A stretch of 8,178 bases of DNA from Cyclobacteriaceae bacterium (GTDB taxonomy: Bacteria; Bacteroidota; Bacteroidia; Cytophagales; Cyclobacteriaceae). The translations under genes and the position numbers were made by a program. Position 1 is the stretch's first letter, and the number at the start of each line of letters is the position of its first letter. The notes below the pieces were generated by a model that was given only the letters and a program-made list of their open reading frames with translations, searched no databases and was not told where the DNA came from. Below, piece by piece: positions 1-6,582 of the stretch. The stretch covers positions 1-8,178 of the forward strand of contig DAOVVI010000049.1 in the NCBI GenBank assembly GCA_030637245.1, in the 5' to 3' direction.

Positions 1-1625
1 CCGATGCAAATGGAAATATTTCGCTGGTTCTTCCAATTTCACTTCAAGTTAATGATCCGGATTTATTTAGCATTGAAGGTTATCGAATTGCTCGCAAAAA
101 CCTGGATGAGGGAGGTGGCACATTAATAATTGAAGAAATAAAACGTCCAAAGGTTTCCAAAATAATTGAACCGATAGATGATACCGGTGTTTTACAATAT
201 CTTAATTTGGAGGATTTAGATTCGATTACTTCATTAACTGTTTTTTATGCTTTGCTGAAAAAAACAAACTACGATGAATTGGATTCAGTCGCGAAAAATA
301 AGTTAGATGACAAATTTAATGAGCTTGTAATCCTTGAAACTGATTCTTTGATTCCTCCTTTAAATACGATGGATCTTATTAGTGACTCTTCTGTTATCCA
401 CACGGATATTGCATTGATTATCGAAAAAATACAATCTGAAGAATTTTTATTAGGCGATTCCAGAAAGGAATTTGAAATAGCCACCAATCAGATAAAATCA
501 AAACTTACTGATGGAGGTACAAACCTGAGTATTGAGGAACGAGAGCAACTAATTCAACTTGTCACTAACATGAAAAATTTGCTTAGAAGTAATGAGGAGT
601 TATTTTATAAAAACAATACATATTACAGGGAACAGGTTAACTCGCTTATTAACCAGGTAGCAAATGTATATGAATTAGAAGATTTGTTATTAGAAAGTGA
701 AGAGACATACAGTGCGATTAAAGAGCAACTGGCATACACTTTACTTGCTTTTACAGGAATAATTGGCATTACAGCTTTGTTGATATATTTAATACGAATA
801 TTGCGTTCTCAAAAGAATGAATTGGCTAAAGCCAATGAAGAAATTATAAGGATAAATTCTAATTTGGAAGGCCTTGTGGCAAAGAAAACAAAATCTTTAG
901 AGCTTATAAATAATGAGCTGGACACCTTCTTATATCGTTCATCTCACAATTTAAGACGACCGCTTACATCCATAAGGGGTTTGGCCAATGTTGCAAAGTT
1001 CTCATTAAACGAAGAAGGTGTGAGTCTATTTGAAAAAGTAGTGCTGACAATAAAAAATATGGAGAATATGCTGGATAAACTGACCATGATGAGTCATTTG
1101 AACCAACCAACGAATTTTGATATTCTTGACCTAAACCAAATTGCCGATCAGCTTCGATCGAGATTATCCAATGAAATGGGCCAATTTAATATTCTATTTA
1201 ATGTTACTATACCACAAGATATTCAATTTAAATCCTACCCTTTCACAATTGAAATTATTCTCTTTAATCTTCTTGAAAATGCATTTTTCTTTTGCAAGTT
1301 TAGCAAGAATCAACGTCCACAAGTTGACATGACTATGCGTCTTGATGAAGATAACAATCTGTGTATAACAGTAAGAGATAACGGCCGTGGAATTCAATCT
1401 AAATATCATGAAAAAATCTGGAACATGTTTTATGTTGCCAATGATAAATTACAAGGAAGCGGTTTAGGATTATACATAACAAAAAAAGCTGTTGAATCTA
1501 TACAAGGAACGATAACCTTAAACACAAAGCTTGGTCAATATTGTGAATTTAATATACTGCTGCCCGTTTTGCATCCCAAATCAAAAGATCCGAAAAAATC
1601 AGAAACATTAGAATCAATTAGTTAA
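1..1625 (+). CDS. Sensor histidine kinase, membrane-bound, 5'-truncated by window edge
   Basis: The frame is open from base 3 with no stop upstream, so the real start lies outside the window; 540 residues are visible (residue 1 = bases 3-5). Residues 1-242 are probably extracytoplasmic: a beta-like segment starting DANGNISLVLP, reminiscent of carboxypeptidase-regulatory-like folds, then a long Leu/Glu-rich helical region. One membrane segment lies at about 243-266, followed by a coiled-coil linker (about 270-308). The HisKA dimerisation helix carries SSHNLRRPL with the phosphoacceptor His315. The HATPase domain shows the N box (LLENA, Asn426), G1 box (DNGRGI, Asp459) and G2 box (GSGLGL, 485-490), so the ATP-binding core looks intact. 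The protein should autophosphorylate on His and pass phosphate to a response regulator; none is encoded here, nor a receiver domain at the C terminus. The ligand is unknown. Tandem TAA stops end the gene. The kinase call is secure; the N-terminal fold assignment is weak. Confidence 0.93.
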   Translation, partial: DANGNISLVLPISLQVNDPDLFSIEGYRIARKNLDEGGGTLIIEEIKRPKVSKIIEPIDDTGVLQYLNLEDLDSITSLTVFYALLKKTNYDELDSVAKNKLDDKFNELVILETDSLIPPLNTMDLISDSSVIHTDIALIIEKIQSEEFLLGDSRKEFEIATNQIKSKLTDGGTNLSIEEREQLIQLVTNMKNLLRSNEELFYKNNTYYREQVNSLINQVANVYELEDLLLESEETYSAIKEQLAYTLLAFTGIIGITALLIYLIRILRSQKNELAKANEEIIRINSNLEGLVAKKTKSLELINNELDTFLYRSSHNLRRPLTSIRGLANVAKFSLNEEGVSLFEKVVLTIKNMENMLDKLTMMSHLNQPTNFDILDLNQIADQLRSRLSNEMGQFNILFNVTIPQDIQFKSYPFTIEIILFNLLENAFFFCKFSKNQRPQVDMTMRLDEDNNLCITVRDNGRGIQSKYHEKIWNMFYVANDKLQGSGLGLYITKKAVESIQGTITLNTKLGQYCEFNILLPVLHPKSKDPKKSETLESIS

Positions 1626-1675
1626 TAAATGAGTCTCCACGACTGGATCAGAAAAGCCAATCGTAAAAAAATACC

Positions 1676-1702
1676 TTTCTAAAATTATTTGTTATATGTT
1701 TG
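1676..1702 (+). promoter_or_regulatory. Candidate Bacteroidota-type promoter before the repeat protein
   Basis: TATGTTTG at 1695-1702 matches the Bacteroidota -7 element TAnnTTTG exactly. The best upstream element is TTTC at 1676-1679, only 15 bases away, which is an imperfect and closely spaced -33 box. If used, transcription would begin near 1707, leaving a short leader before the ATG at 1726 and excluding the ATG at 1696. The motif is short and AT-rich sequence gives chance matches. Confidence 0.35.
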
Positions 1703-1725
1703 GTTTTCGATTAACCTTAGGCTTT

Positions 1726-3708
1726 ATGTTGAAGAATATTTTTGTTTTTTCTCTCTTTTTCCTGGCACTAAATATTCAAGCGCAGGACGTAATTTCATAT
1801 TGGCCAAAACAAATTGAATTAGATGATTTTACACTCACCTTTTATCAACCTGAACCTGAGCGTTATGAAGGAAACAGGCTTGATGCAAGAGCTGCTTTTA
1901 GTTTGTATGACGGAGAACATTTACCAGTTTTTGGTGCCATTTGGTTTACATGCAAAGTTCAAACTGATACTAAAAGCAACGAAGTGCATTTTACAGATAT
2001 TCAAGTTGTTAATGCCAATTTTCCGGAGGCTAAGGCTGAAAATATTGAACGGTTGCAATTACTCATCGCAGAAGCATCACAAGGTTGGCATTTCAATAGC
2101 GATTTGCATCGATTTTTTGAAGAGATACAGACCATAAATATCAACAATGAATACAGCGAGGATCTGAGGAATAATCCTCCAAAAATATATTATTCAAAAG
2201 AGCCGGCTGTCTTAGTGTTTATTGACGGGGACCCGATTTTAGCAAATATTAGTGGGTCTGAGTTGTATCAATATGTAGTGAATACGCCCCAATTCATTGT
2301 AAAAAGCAGTAGTGATCAGCAATTTTATCTTAAAGGAGGAAATTGGTGGTACACCTCAACAGACCCGACCGGATCTTGGAAGCCAATAGAAACTCCTCCT
2401 AGTCATATAAGGCAACTGGCTGAAAAGGCTACAGAACTTAAGGTTAAATCCAATACAGAGGATAAAAATGGGCCTGAAAAACAGCCGAAACTCATCGTCA
2501 CAAAAGAACCTGCCGAGTTAATCCAAACCATGGGAGAACCGGAGATCAATCAGATATATGAAAACTTGTTTAGTGTGACAAACTCTAACGACGAGATCAT
2601 TTTTGACTCCTATTCTGATACATATTTTATTTTAATATCTGGCCGATGGTATAAGACCAAAAAACTCGAACGCGGGCTCTGGTCGTCTGTTGCACCTGAA
2701 GACTTGCCGGATATTTTCAAGGACATTCCTCCCTCTTCTTCCTTTGCTCATGTTCGCTTGAGTGTCCCGGGAACTCCGGAATCTGTGAGTGCCGCCTTAG
2801 ATAACGGCATCCCGCAAACAGCTGTTGTCGATCGGTATAAAACTAAAATGCTATTGGAATACGACGGACCACCTCAGTTCGAAGCTATAGATGGGACTGC
2901 ACTATCGTATGCTGTAAATACAGGAGGAAGTGTGATTCAAGGACCAGATTCTTTGTATTATGCAGTTGATCAAGCCATTTGGTTTACTTCAGAAAGTGCA
3001 ACTGGTCCATGGATTGTAGTAGATCATTTCCCTAATGATGTGAGAAAAATTCCTCCAAGTTGTCCTGTGTTTAATATGAAGTTTGTACACATCTATGATT
3101 TTACGGATGAAATCGTTTATGTTGGATATACTGCAGGTTATTTGGGAGCTTTTCTGTATCATGGAGTGGTTTATTATGGTACTGGTTACCGCTATAAATC
3201 ATGGTTCGGAGACAAATACATACCAAGACCTTCGACGTACGGTTATGGTGCTAAGAAAAAATCTTCAGGATCTTCAAATGTACAATTCTATGCAGGTGTT
3301 GGTTATGGTGGTCCTATGATGGGTATGGGATATGGTGGATATGGATATGGTGGTTATGGGTATGGCTATGGAATGGGTATGGGTTATGGAGGGTATGGTA
3401 TGTGGAACCAAATGGCATACAATCAGTATTATTACCAGGGTCAGACTGTCATGGTGGACCATGATGTAGTTGAGGAAAAACCAATAGACCTGAAGAATAT
3501 TTATAATAATCGAAGTGAAGGAATCATTAGAACTGAAACTGCCCGAAGAAATGATCCATTAAAGCCGGTAATTATTAAAGAAGGAAACACCCCTCATCAC
3601 ATGTATGCTGATGAAGAAGGGGATTTATTCAGGCAGGATGAGGATGGAATATGGTATGAACGAAGAGATTCCGGTTGGAACAAAATAGCTGAGAGCCCGA
3701 AGAATTAA
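1726..3708 (+). CDS. Secreted Trp-repeat protein with Gly/Tyr-rich region (family often labelled carbohydrate-binding V/XII)
   Basis: A 660-residue exported protein. I prefer the ATG at 1726 because it gives a compact signal peptide (MLKNIFVFSLFFLALNIQA, cleavage before Gln20); an in-frame ATG at 1696 would add ten residues and overlaps a promoter-like motif. Residues about 20-155 form an N-terminal domain. Three imperfect repeats follow at about 158-228, 260-338 and 378-447. The first two open with KEPA-x-L; the third opens YDGPPQFEAIDG. All share an x-(D/G)G-(D/E/T)-P-like turn, a W-(W/Y/F)-(T/K) strand, a G-x-W segment and a closing PP. Next come a VGYTAGYLGAF segment, a Gly/Tyr/Met-rich stretch (526-560) and a C-terminal tail (about 626-660) with a DEEGDLFRQDEDGIWYERR strand pair. 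The overall pattern resembles proteins that databases label carbohydrate-binding family V/XII, a name I recall and cannot verify. No enzyme active site is recognised. Likely periplasmic or surface-located. It follows the kinase by 100 bases on the same strand. Confidence 0.85.
   Translation: MLKNIFVFSLFFLALNIQAQDVISYWPKQIELDDFTLTFYQPEPERYEGNRLDARAAFSLYDGEHLPVFGAIWFTCKVQTDTKSNEVHFTDIQVVNANFPEAKAENIERLQLLIAEASQGWHFNSDLHRFFEEIQTININNEYSEDLRNNPPKIYYSKEPAVLVFIDGDPILANISGSELYQYVVNTPQFIVKSSSDQQFYLKGGNWWYTSTDPTGSWKPIETPPSHIRQLAEKATELKVKSNTEDKNGPEKQPKLIVTKEPAELIQTMGEPEINQIYENLFSVTNSNDEIIFDSYSDTYFILISGRWYKTKKLERGLWSSVAPEDLPDIFKDIPPSSSFAHVRLSVPGTPESVSAALDNGIPQTAVVDRYKTKMLLEYDGPPQFEAIDGTALSYAVNTGGSVIQGPDSLYYAVDQAIWFTSESATGPWIVVDHFPNDVRKIPPSCPVFNMKFVHIYDFTDEIVYVGYTAGYLGAFLYHGVVYYGTGYRYKSWFGDKYIPRPSTYGYGAKKKSSGSSNVQFYAGVGYGGPMMGMGYGGYGYGGYGYGYGMGMGYGGYGMWNQMAYNQYYYQGQTVMVDHDVVEEKPIDLKNIYNNRSEGIIRTETARRNDPLKPVIIKEGNTPHHMYADEEGDLFRQDEDGIWYERRDSGWNKIAESPKN
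2197..3066 (+). repeat. Three tandem protein-level repeats inside the secreted protein
   Basis: Copies lie at about 2197-2409, 2503-2739 and 2857-3066, joined by spacers of roughly 30-40 residues. Copies 1 and 2 open KEPAVL and KEPAEL. Shared positions include an aromatic-rich strand (GGNWWYTS, SGRWYKTK, DQAIWFTS), a following G-(S/L/P)-W turn (TGSWKPI, RGLWSSV, TGPWIVV) and a terminal IPP or TPP. The DNA itself has diverged, so these are old domain duplications, not recent sequence repeats. Confidence 0.7.
3295..3405 (+). repeat. Coding low-complexity Gly/Tyr/Met tract
   Basis: Short degenerate units such as GGTTATGGT, GGATATGGT and GGTATGGG repeat over about 100 bases and encode GYGG, GYGYG and GMGMGYGG runs. 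The coding strand is almost free of C, with only a few C bases in the whole stretch. Such tracts are prone to slippage, so length may vary between strains. In the protein it is probably a flexible or self-associating segment. Confidence 0.75.
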
Positions 3709-3724
3709 TTGTTTTAAGGCTCTT
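3691..3724. terminator. Possible bidirectional terminator between convergent genes
   Basis: AGAGCC at 3692-3697 pairs with GGCTCT at 3718-3723, extended by a G-T pair at 3691/3724, around a 20-base AT-rich loop that contains the stop codon of the repeat protein. It occupies the whole 15-base gap between the two converging stops. The T runs that follow are short on both strands (TTT on plus; TTTT four bases beyond the stem on minus), so the terminator role is inferred mainly from position. Confidence 0.4.
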
Positions 3725-6090
3725 TAGAATTTTCGGTCATTGATTGCTTCAAAAACCACACTCAATTCTCTTCCTTTATCATCTACAAGGCTTAATTGGT
3801 GACGGCCTGTTGAAGGGAATAATCCCATTTGGTGAATCTGTTTGGTTTCCCCAACATATTGATCATCTAAAAACCAGAACACTTTAGTCTCCGGATTTCT
3901 ATGAGCTGCTTCAAAAACCACCTTACCCTGTTGGCCATCTATTTCTATCGGCACAAATACTTTCGTAAACTTTTTAGGATAAATCATTTCCATTATCTCA
4001 TTTGCCTGAGGAGCGCATCCACTCAGATAATCTGGTGGTTCAGCGTAATTTGCATTAAATTTTTTGTAGTACCAGGCTTGGGCAGGCGGCAAAATAAACC
4101 ATGGTACTATATTCATTTTTTGAATAGGATAACAAATTGAATTGACCTTGAAGGTATTGGTTTCATCCAAATGAATGATTTGATGATGATTACATGCTGC
4201 CGTTGAAGAAACGTTTTTAGCTATTGGCAACACCTCTGTATCCGGGCATATTTTGCTTGCCTTACTCCCACTTTGTTTGCAAATCTTCATCAAAGCCATA
4301 TCTGCAACAGGCATCTGAAATATGGCATCGCCATCCAAAGTCTCAAAGATCCGGAACATAAGCGGAGCTGCTGCCGATACACCAACCAGGTCGGGCCTAC
4401 CCTCTCCATCCGCATTTCCAATCCATACGCCAACCACGTATTTAGAATTTAAGCCAACAGCCCAGGCGTCCTTATGCCCATAGCTTGTGCCGGTTTTCCA
4501 GGCGATGGATTTGCTGTTGCTAAATTGCTGCCAATTAGATTCGGCATCTGGTCTTCTCAATTCCTGCATTGCTTTTAGCATATGCCAGGTAGCTGAAGCG
4601 CTAATCCTGCTATCAGCTATTCTCACTACATCGGGGTCGTCATTTGATATAACATAGCTGAGTGGTCTGAAATCATTGGTTTGATACCGATTTTCACCTT
4701 TATTTCTGTTAAAGGATTGAAGATTTCTTACCATGCCGGCATACAAACCTGCCATTTCCCATAAAGTCACTTCACCCCCACCTAAAATGATGGATAATCC
4801 ATAATGGGAAGCAGGTTTATCCAGGCTTTTTAATCCCATATGGCTCAGTTCATGATGAAATTTTTCATAACCATAATCTTTTAGCAGGCTTACAAAAGGA
4901 ACATTCAATGAACTTCGCAAGGCCTGATTTGCCGGCACTGCGCCTTTAAACTGCTTATCAAAATTTTGAGGGGCAAATCCCTGATAGAAAACAGGAATAT
5001 CCGGTAAGAGCTGATATGGCGTGATCAATCCATGATCTATAGTCAAAGCATATAAAATCGGCTTTAACAAACTACCGGGACTCCTCCTGCTGTTAATAAT
5101 ATCTACGTGCTGCCCATGATCCATCTTTCTATCAGTTGCTACATTTCCCACATAAGCCAGAACTTCACCGGATTCAATGTCAGCTACGATGGCGGCAGCA
5201 TTATGAATATGCTTAAACTTATAGATTATATAATGAGCATTAACCACTTCATTAACAATATTTTGTGTACTATTATCAATCGTGGAAATTATAGTTTTTT
5301 GAGCCAACCCATCCTTTATGCACCGGTCTAAAAGATGGGGTGTAATTGCAGGCAATTTCTTTGGCTTACTTGGTAAGGCTTCAGCCAGAGAAAGTCGATA
5401 GGTAGTTTTATCAATAATCGCATCTTTTGCCAATTCGGACAGGACCCGGTTTCTTTTACCTAAAAGTTTAATTTCGTTTTTCCCTGGAAACGCCAACCCT
5501 GGCGCATTTGGTAAAACAGCCAGATTAGCAGCTTCAGCCCAGGATAGATGATGCGGAGATCTACCATAATATCTCCATGCAGCAGCCGATATTCCAACTA
5601 CATTGCCACCAAAAGGAGCATTATGTGCATATAACATAAGAATTTCAGTTTTGGAATACTTGAGTTCAATTCGCAATGACAACCACATCTCAATGAGCTT
5701 TTGTGCGATGGTTCTTGACTTATTCCCCATGGCCATCCTGGATATTTGCATAGTAATGGTACTGCCACCACTGACAATCTTTTTTGCTTTTATATTTTGC
5801 CTGACGGCTCTTGCGATAGAAAAAGGATTAATGCCGGGATGGTGATAAAAGTGCCTGTCCTCGAATTCAAGTAAACATTTTACGTAATTATCCGGTAAGG
5901 AGTCTAAAGGAGGAAATCTCCATTGTCCATCGGTGGCTATTCTTGCTCCCAACAATTGCCCTTCCCTGCTTTCCAATACAGTAGCAGAAGGATGGTCAAA
6001 TAGCGGGTCTGGTATTGGAATAAGCAAACCAATAAATGTCAGGAACAATAGCCCTGATAAAAATGATTTTATGAAAAAATATTTCTGCAT
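3724..6090 (-). CDS. pbpC: Penicillin-binding protein 1C (bifunctional transglycosylase/transpeptidase)
   Basis: A complete 788-residue class A PBP that polymerises lipid II into glycan strands and, by family, carries a transpeptidase domain. An N-terminal membrane anchor lies at about 9-26. The GT51 domain shows EDRHFYHHPGI with catalytic Glu77, GGSTITMQ (108-115), KLIEMWLSL with the second Glu134, and the KTEILMLYAHNAPFGGN motif. The transpeptidase domain has SLLK (nucleophile Ser340, Lys343), SLN (394-396) and KTGT (532-535), all intact. A Cys-containing linker (Cys604, 615, 633, 653) leads to a C-terminal BiPBP_C domain (about 697-785), the hallmark that separates PBP1C from PBP1A/1B. Length is normal for the family. 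The ATG at 6090 has no clear Shine-Dalgarno sequence, as is common in Bacteroidota. An alpha-2-macroglobulin gene, a frequent partner of pbpC, is not adjacent here: upstream is a non-coding region and then divergent mnmA. Confidence 0.96.
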   Translation of the reverse strand: MQKYFFIKSFLSGLLFLTFIGLLIPIPDPLFDHPSATVLESREGQLLGARIATDGQWRFPPLDSLPDNYVKCLLEFEDRHFYHHPGINPFSIARAVRQNIKAKKIVSGGSTITMQISRMAMGNKSRTIAQKLIEMWLSLRIELKYSKTEILMLYAHNAPFGGNVVGISAAAWRYYGRSPHHLSWAEAANLAVLPNAPGLAFPGKNEIKLLGKRNRVLSELAKDAIIDKTTYRLSLAEALPSKPKKLPAITPHLLDRCIKDGLAQKTIISTIDNSTQNIVNEVVNAHYIIYKFKHIHNAAAIVADIESGEVLAYVGNVATDRKMDHGQHVDIINSRRSPGSLLKPILYALTIDHGLITPYQLLPDIPVFYQGFAPQNFDKQFKGAVPANQALRSSLNVPFVSLLKDYGYEKFHHELSHMGLKSLDKPASHYGLSIILGGGEVTLWEMAGLYAGMVRNLQSFNRNKGENRYQTNDFRPLSYVISNDDPDVVRIADSRISASATWHMLKAMQELRRPDAESNWQQFSNSKSIAWKTGTSYGHKDAWAVGLNSKYVVGVWIGNADGEGRPDLVGVSAAAPLMFRIFETLDGDAIFQMPVADMALMKICKQSGSKASKICPDTEVLPIAKNVSSTAACNHHQIIHLDETNTFKVNSICYPIQKMNIVPWFILPPAQAWYYKKFNANYAEPPDYLSGCAPQANEIMEMIYPKKFTKVFVPIEIDGQQGKVVFEAAHRNPETKVFWFLDDQYVGETKQIHQMGLFPSTGRHQLSLVDDKGRELSVVFEAINDRKF

Positions 6091-6212
6091 GGAATGAGTA
6101 TTGCAAATAGCGAAAACATGTTGCCTCGTTTATAAACCTCTTTAAATGATGAATTACCAATATTTCTAATTCACACAAATATCTACAATTATCTCCTACC
6201 TTATACACACAA

Positions 6213-6252
6213 TTAGGTAATTCCCTAACACGGTCGGGTTTCAGCTTAGGTA
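6213..6252. repeat. Paired TTAGGTA direct repeats with an inverted CCTAA between
   Basis: TTAGGTA occurs at 6213-6219 and again at 6246-6252, 33 bases apart (about three helical turns). CCTAA at 6224-6228 is complementary to both TTAGG copies and forms a 5-bp arm with a 6-base loop with the first. They lie 120-160 bases upstream of the pbpC start and could be an operator, but short AT-rich words recur by chance. Confidence 0.25.
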
Positions 6253-6359
6253 CTATATTATTCAAACTTTATTTGCTGATACGCGAAAGGAACAAGTCTG
6301 ATAATTATGTATTGTGTAAAGACTTACTTCAAAAGATCAGCGGAATAAATCTTGCAATA

Positions 6360-6392
6360 TTTTCTCAATTCAAACAATTACAGGTATTTTTG
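6360..6392 (+). promoter_or_regulatory. mnmA: Candidate promoter for mnmA
   Basis: TATTTTTG at 6385-6392 matches TAnnTTTG exactly. TTTC at 6360-6363 sits 21 bases upstream as a one-mismatch -33 (TTTG) element, a plausible spacing for the Bacteroidota primary sigma factor. The inferred start near 6397 would give a leader of about 185 bases that contains the hairpins at 6434-6556. Confidence 0.4.
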
Positions 6393-6433
6393 CATTTTAT
6401 TTAAAGAAAGCAAGTAGTTATAAATATATTATC

Positions 6434-6457
6434 TTAAAAGTCAGGCTTTTAACCTGA
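6434..6457 (+). repeat. Overlapping, mutually exclusive hairpins in the mnmA leader
   Basis: TTAAAAG (6434-6440) and CTTTTAA (6446-6452) form a perfect 7-bp stem with loop TCAGG. That loop (6441-6445) is itself complementary to CCTGA (6453-6457), so two alternative hairpins share bases. This is seen directly; any switching role is inference. Confidence 0.5.
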
Positions 6458-6462
6458 TGAAA

Positions 6463-6496
6463 CCGGCATGCCCGCCTGCCGGCGAGGCAGGGCCGG
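6463..6496. repeat. GC-rich palindromic element, possible dispersed REP-like repeat
   Basis: A sudden GC island in AT-rich surroundings. GCCCGCCT (6470-6477) pairs with AGGC-A-GGGC (6485-6493) with one bulged A and loop GCCGGCG; alternatively CCTGCC pairs with GGCAGG. Outer CCGGC (6463-6467) matches GCCGG (6492-6496). No T run follows, so it is not a typical intrinsic terminator. CCTGCCGGC-type palindromes occur as intergenic repeats in many Bacteroidota genomes; that is recall, not a search result. Confidence 0.55.
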
Positions 6497-6535
6497 AGCA
6501 AATTATAGATACACAAGAAAATGATTAAATGCCTG

Positions 6536-6556
6536 TGCGAATAAGCTGGTTTCGCA
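6536..6556 (+). promoter_or_regulatory. Small hairpin just before the mnmA start
   Basis: TGCGAA (6536-6541) and TTCGCA (6551-6556) form a perfect 6-bp stem with a 9-base loop (TAAGCTGGT), ending 26 bases before the ATG. It could affect translation initiation of mnmA or be chance; the T run after it is too weak for a terminator. Confidence 0.35.
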
Positions 6557-6582
6557 ATATTTAATCAGATGTAAAGAATCAA

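Larger units (their letters stand above)
6091..6582. other. Non-coding divergent region between pbpC and mnmA
   Basis: About 490 bases with no convincing gene on either strand. It should carry the promoters of both divergent genes. The left half is AT-rich and has TTAGGTA repeats. The right half holds a candidate mnmA promoter and a cluster of inverted repeats (6434-6556). For pbpC only a 7-of-8 match to the -7 element is seen on the minus strand (6176-6183, read GATATTTG) without a good -33 box. No tRNA cloverleaf, CRISPR repeat or known riboswitch was recognised. Confidence 0.75.

Noticed and set aside
207..1625. Start of the sensor kinase at the TTG at 207
   Set aside because: The frame is open upstream to the window edge with protein-like composition, and TTG here is an ordinary Leu codon; starting there would also leave no signal peptide or first membrane segment.
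1629..1682. Short frame of 17 codons after the kinase stops
   Set aside because: Too short, no ribosome-binding signal, and no recognisable peptide; probably chance.
3358..3393. Potential G-quadruplex in the Gly/Tyr tract
   Set aside because: Four GGG runs exist but with one 14-base loop, and the runs follow simply from Gly codons; weak without probing data.
5996..6265. Minus-strand frame of 89 codons overlapping the start of pbpC
   Set aside because: It overlaps the N-terminal coding region of pbpC in another frame, and its translation has no signal peptide or domain-like pattern.
6463..6496. GC-rich hairpin as an intrinsic terminator
   Set aside because: No T run follows on the plus strand and no gene on that strand ends just upstream.
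6091..6582. tRNA, small RNA or CRISPR array in the long non-coding region
   Set aside because: No cloverleaf, no CCA end, no regularly spaced repeats; only short inverted repeats were found.
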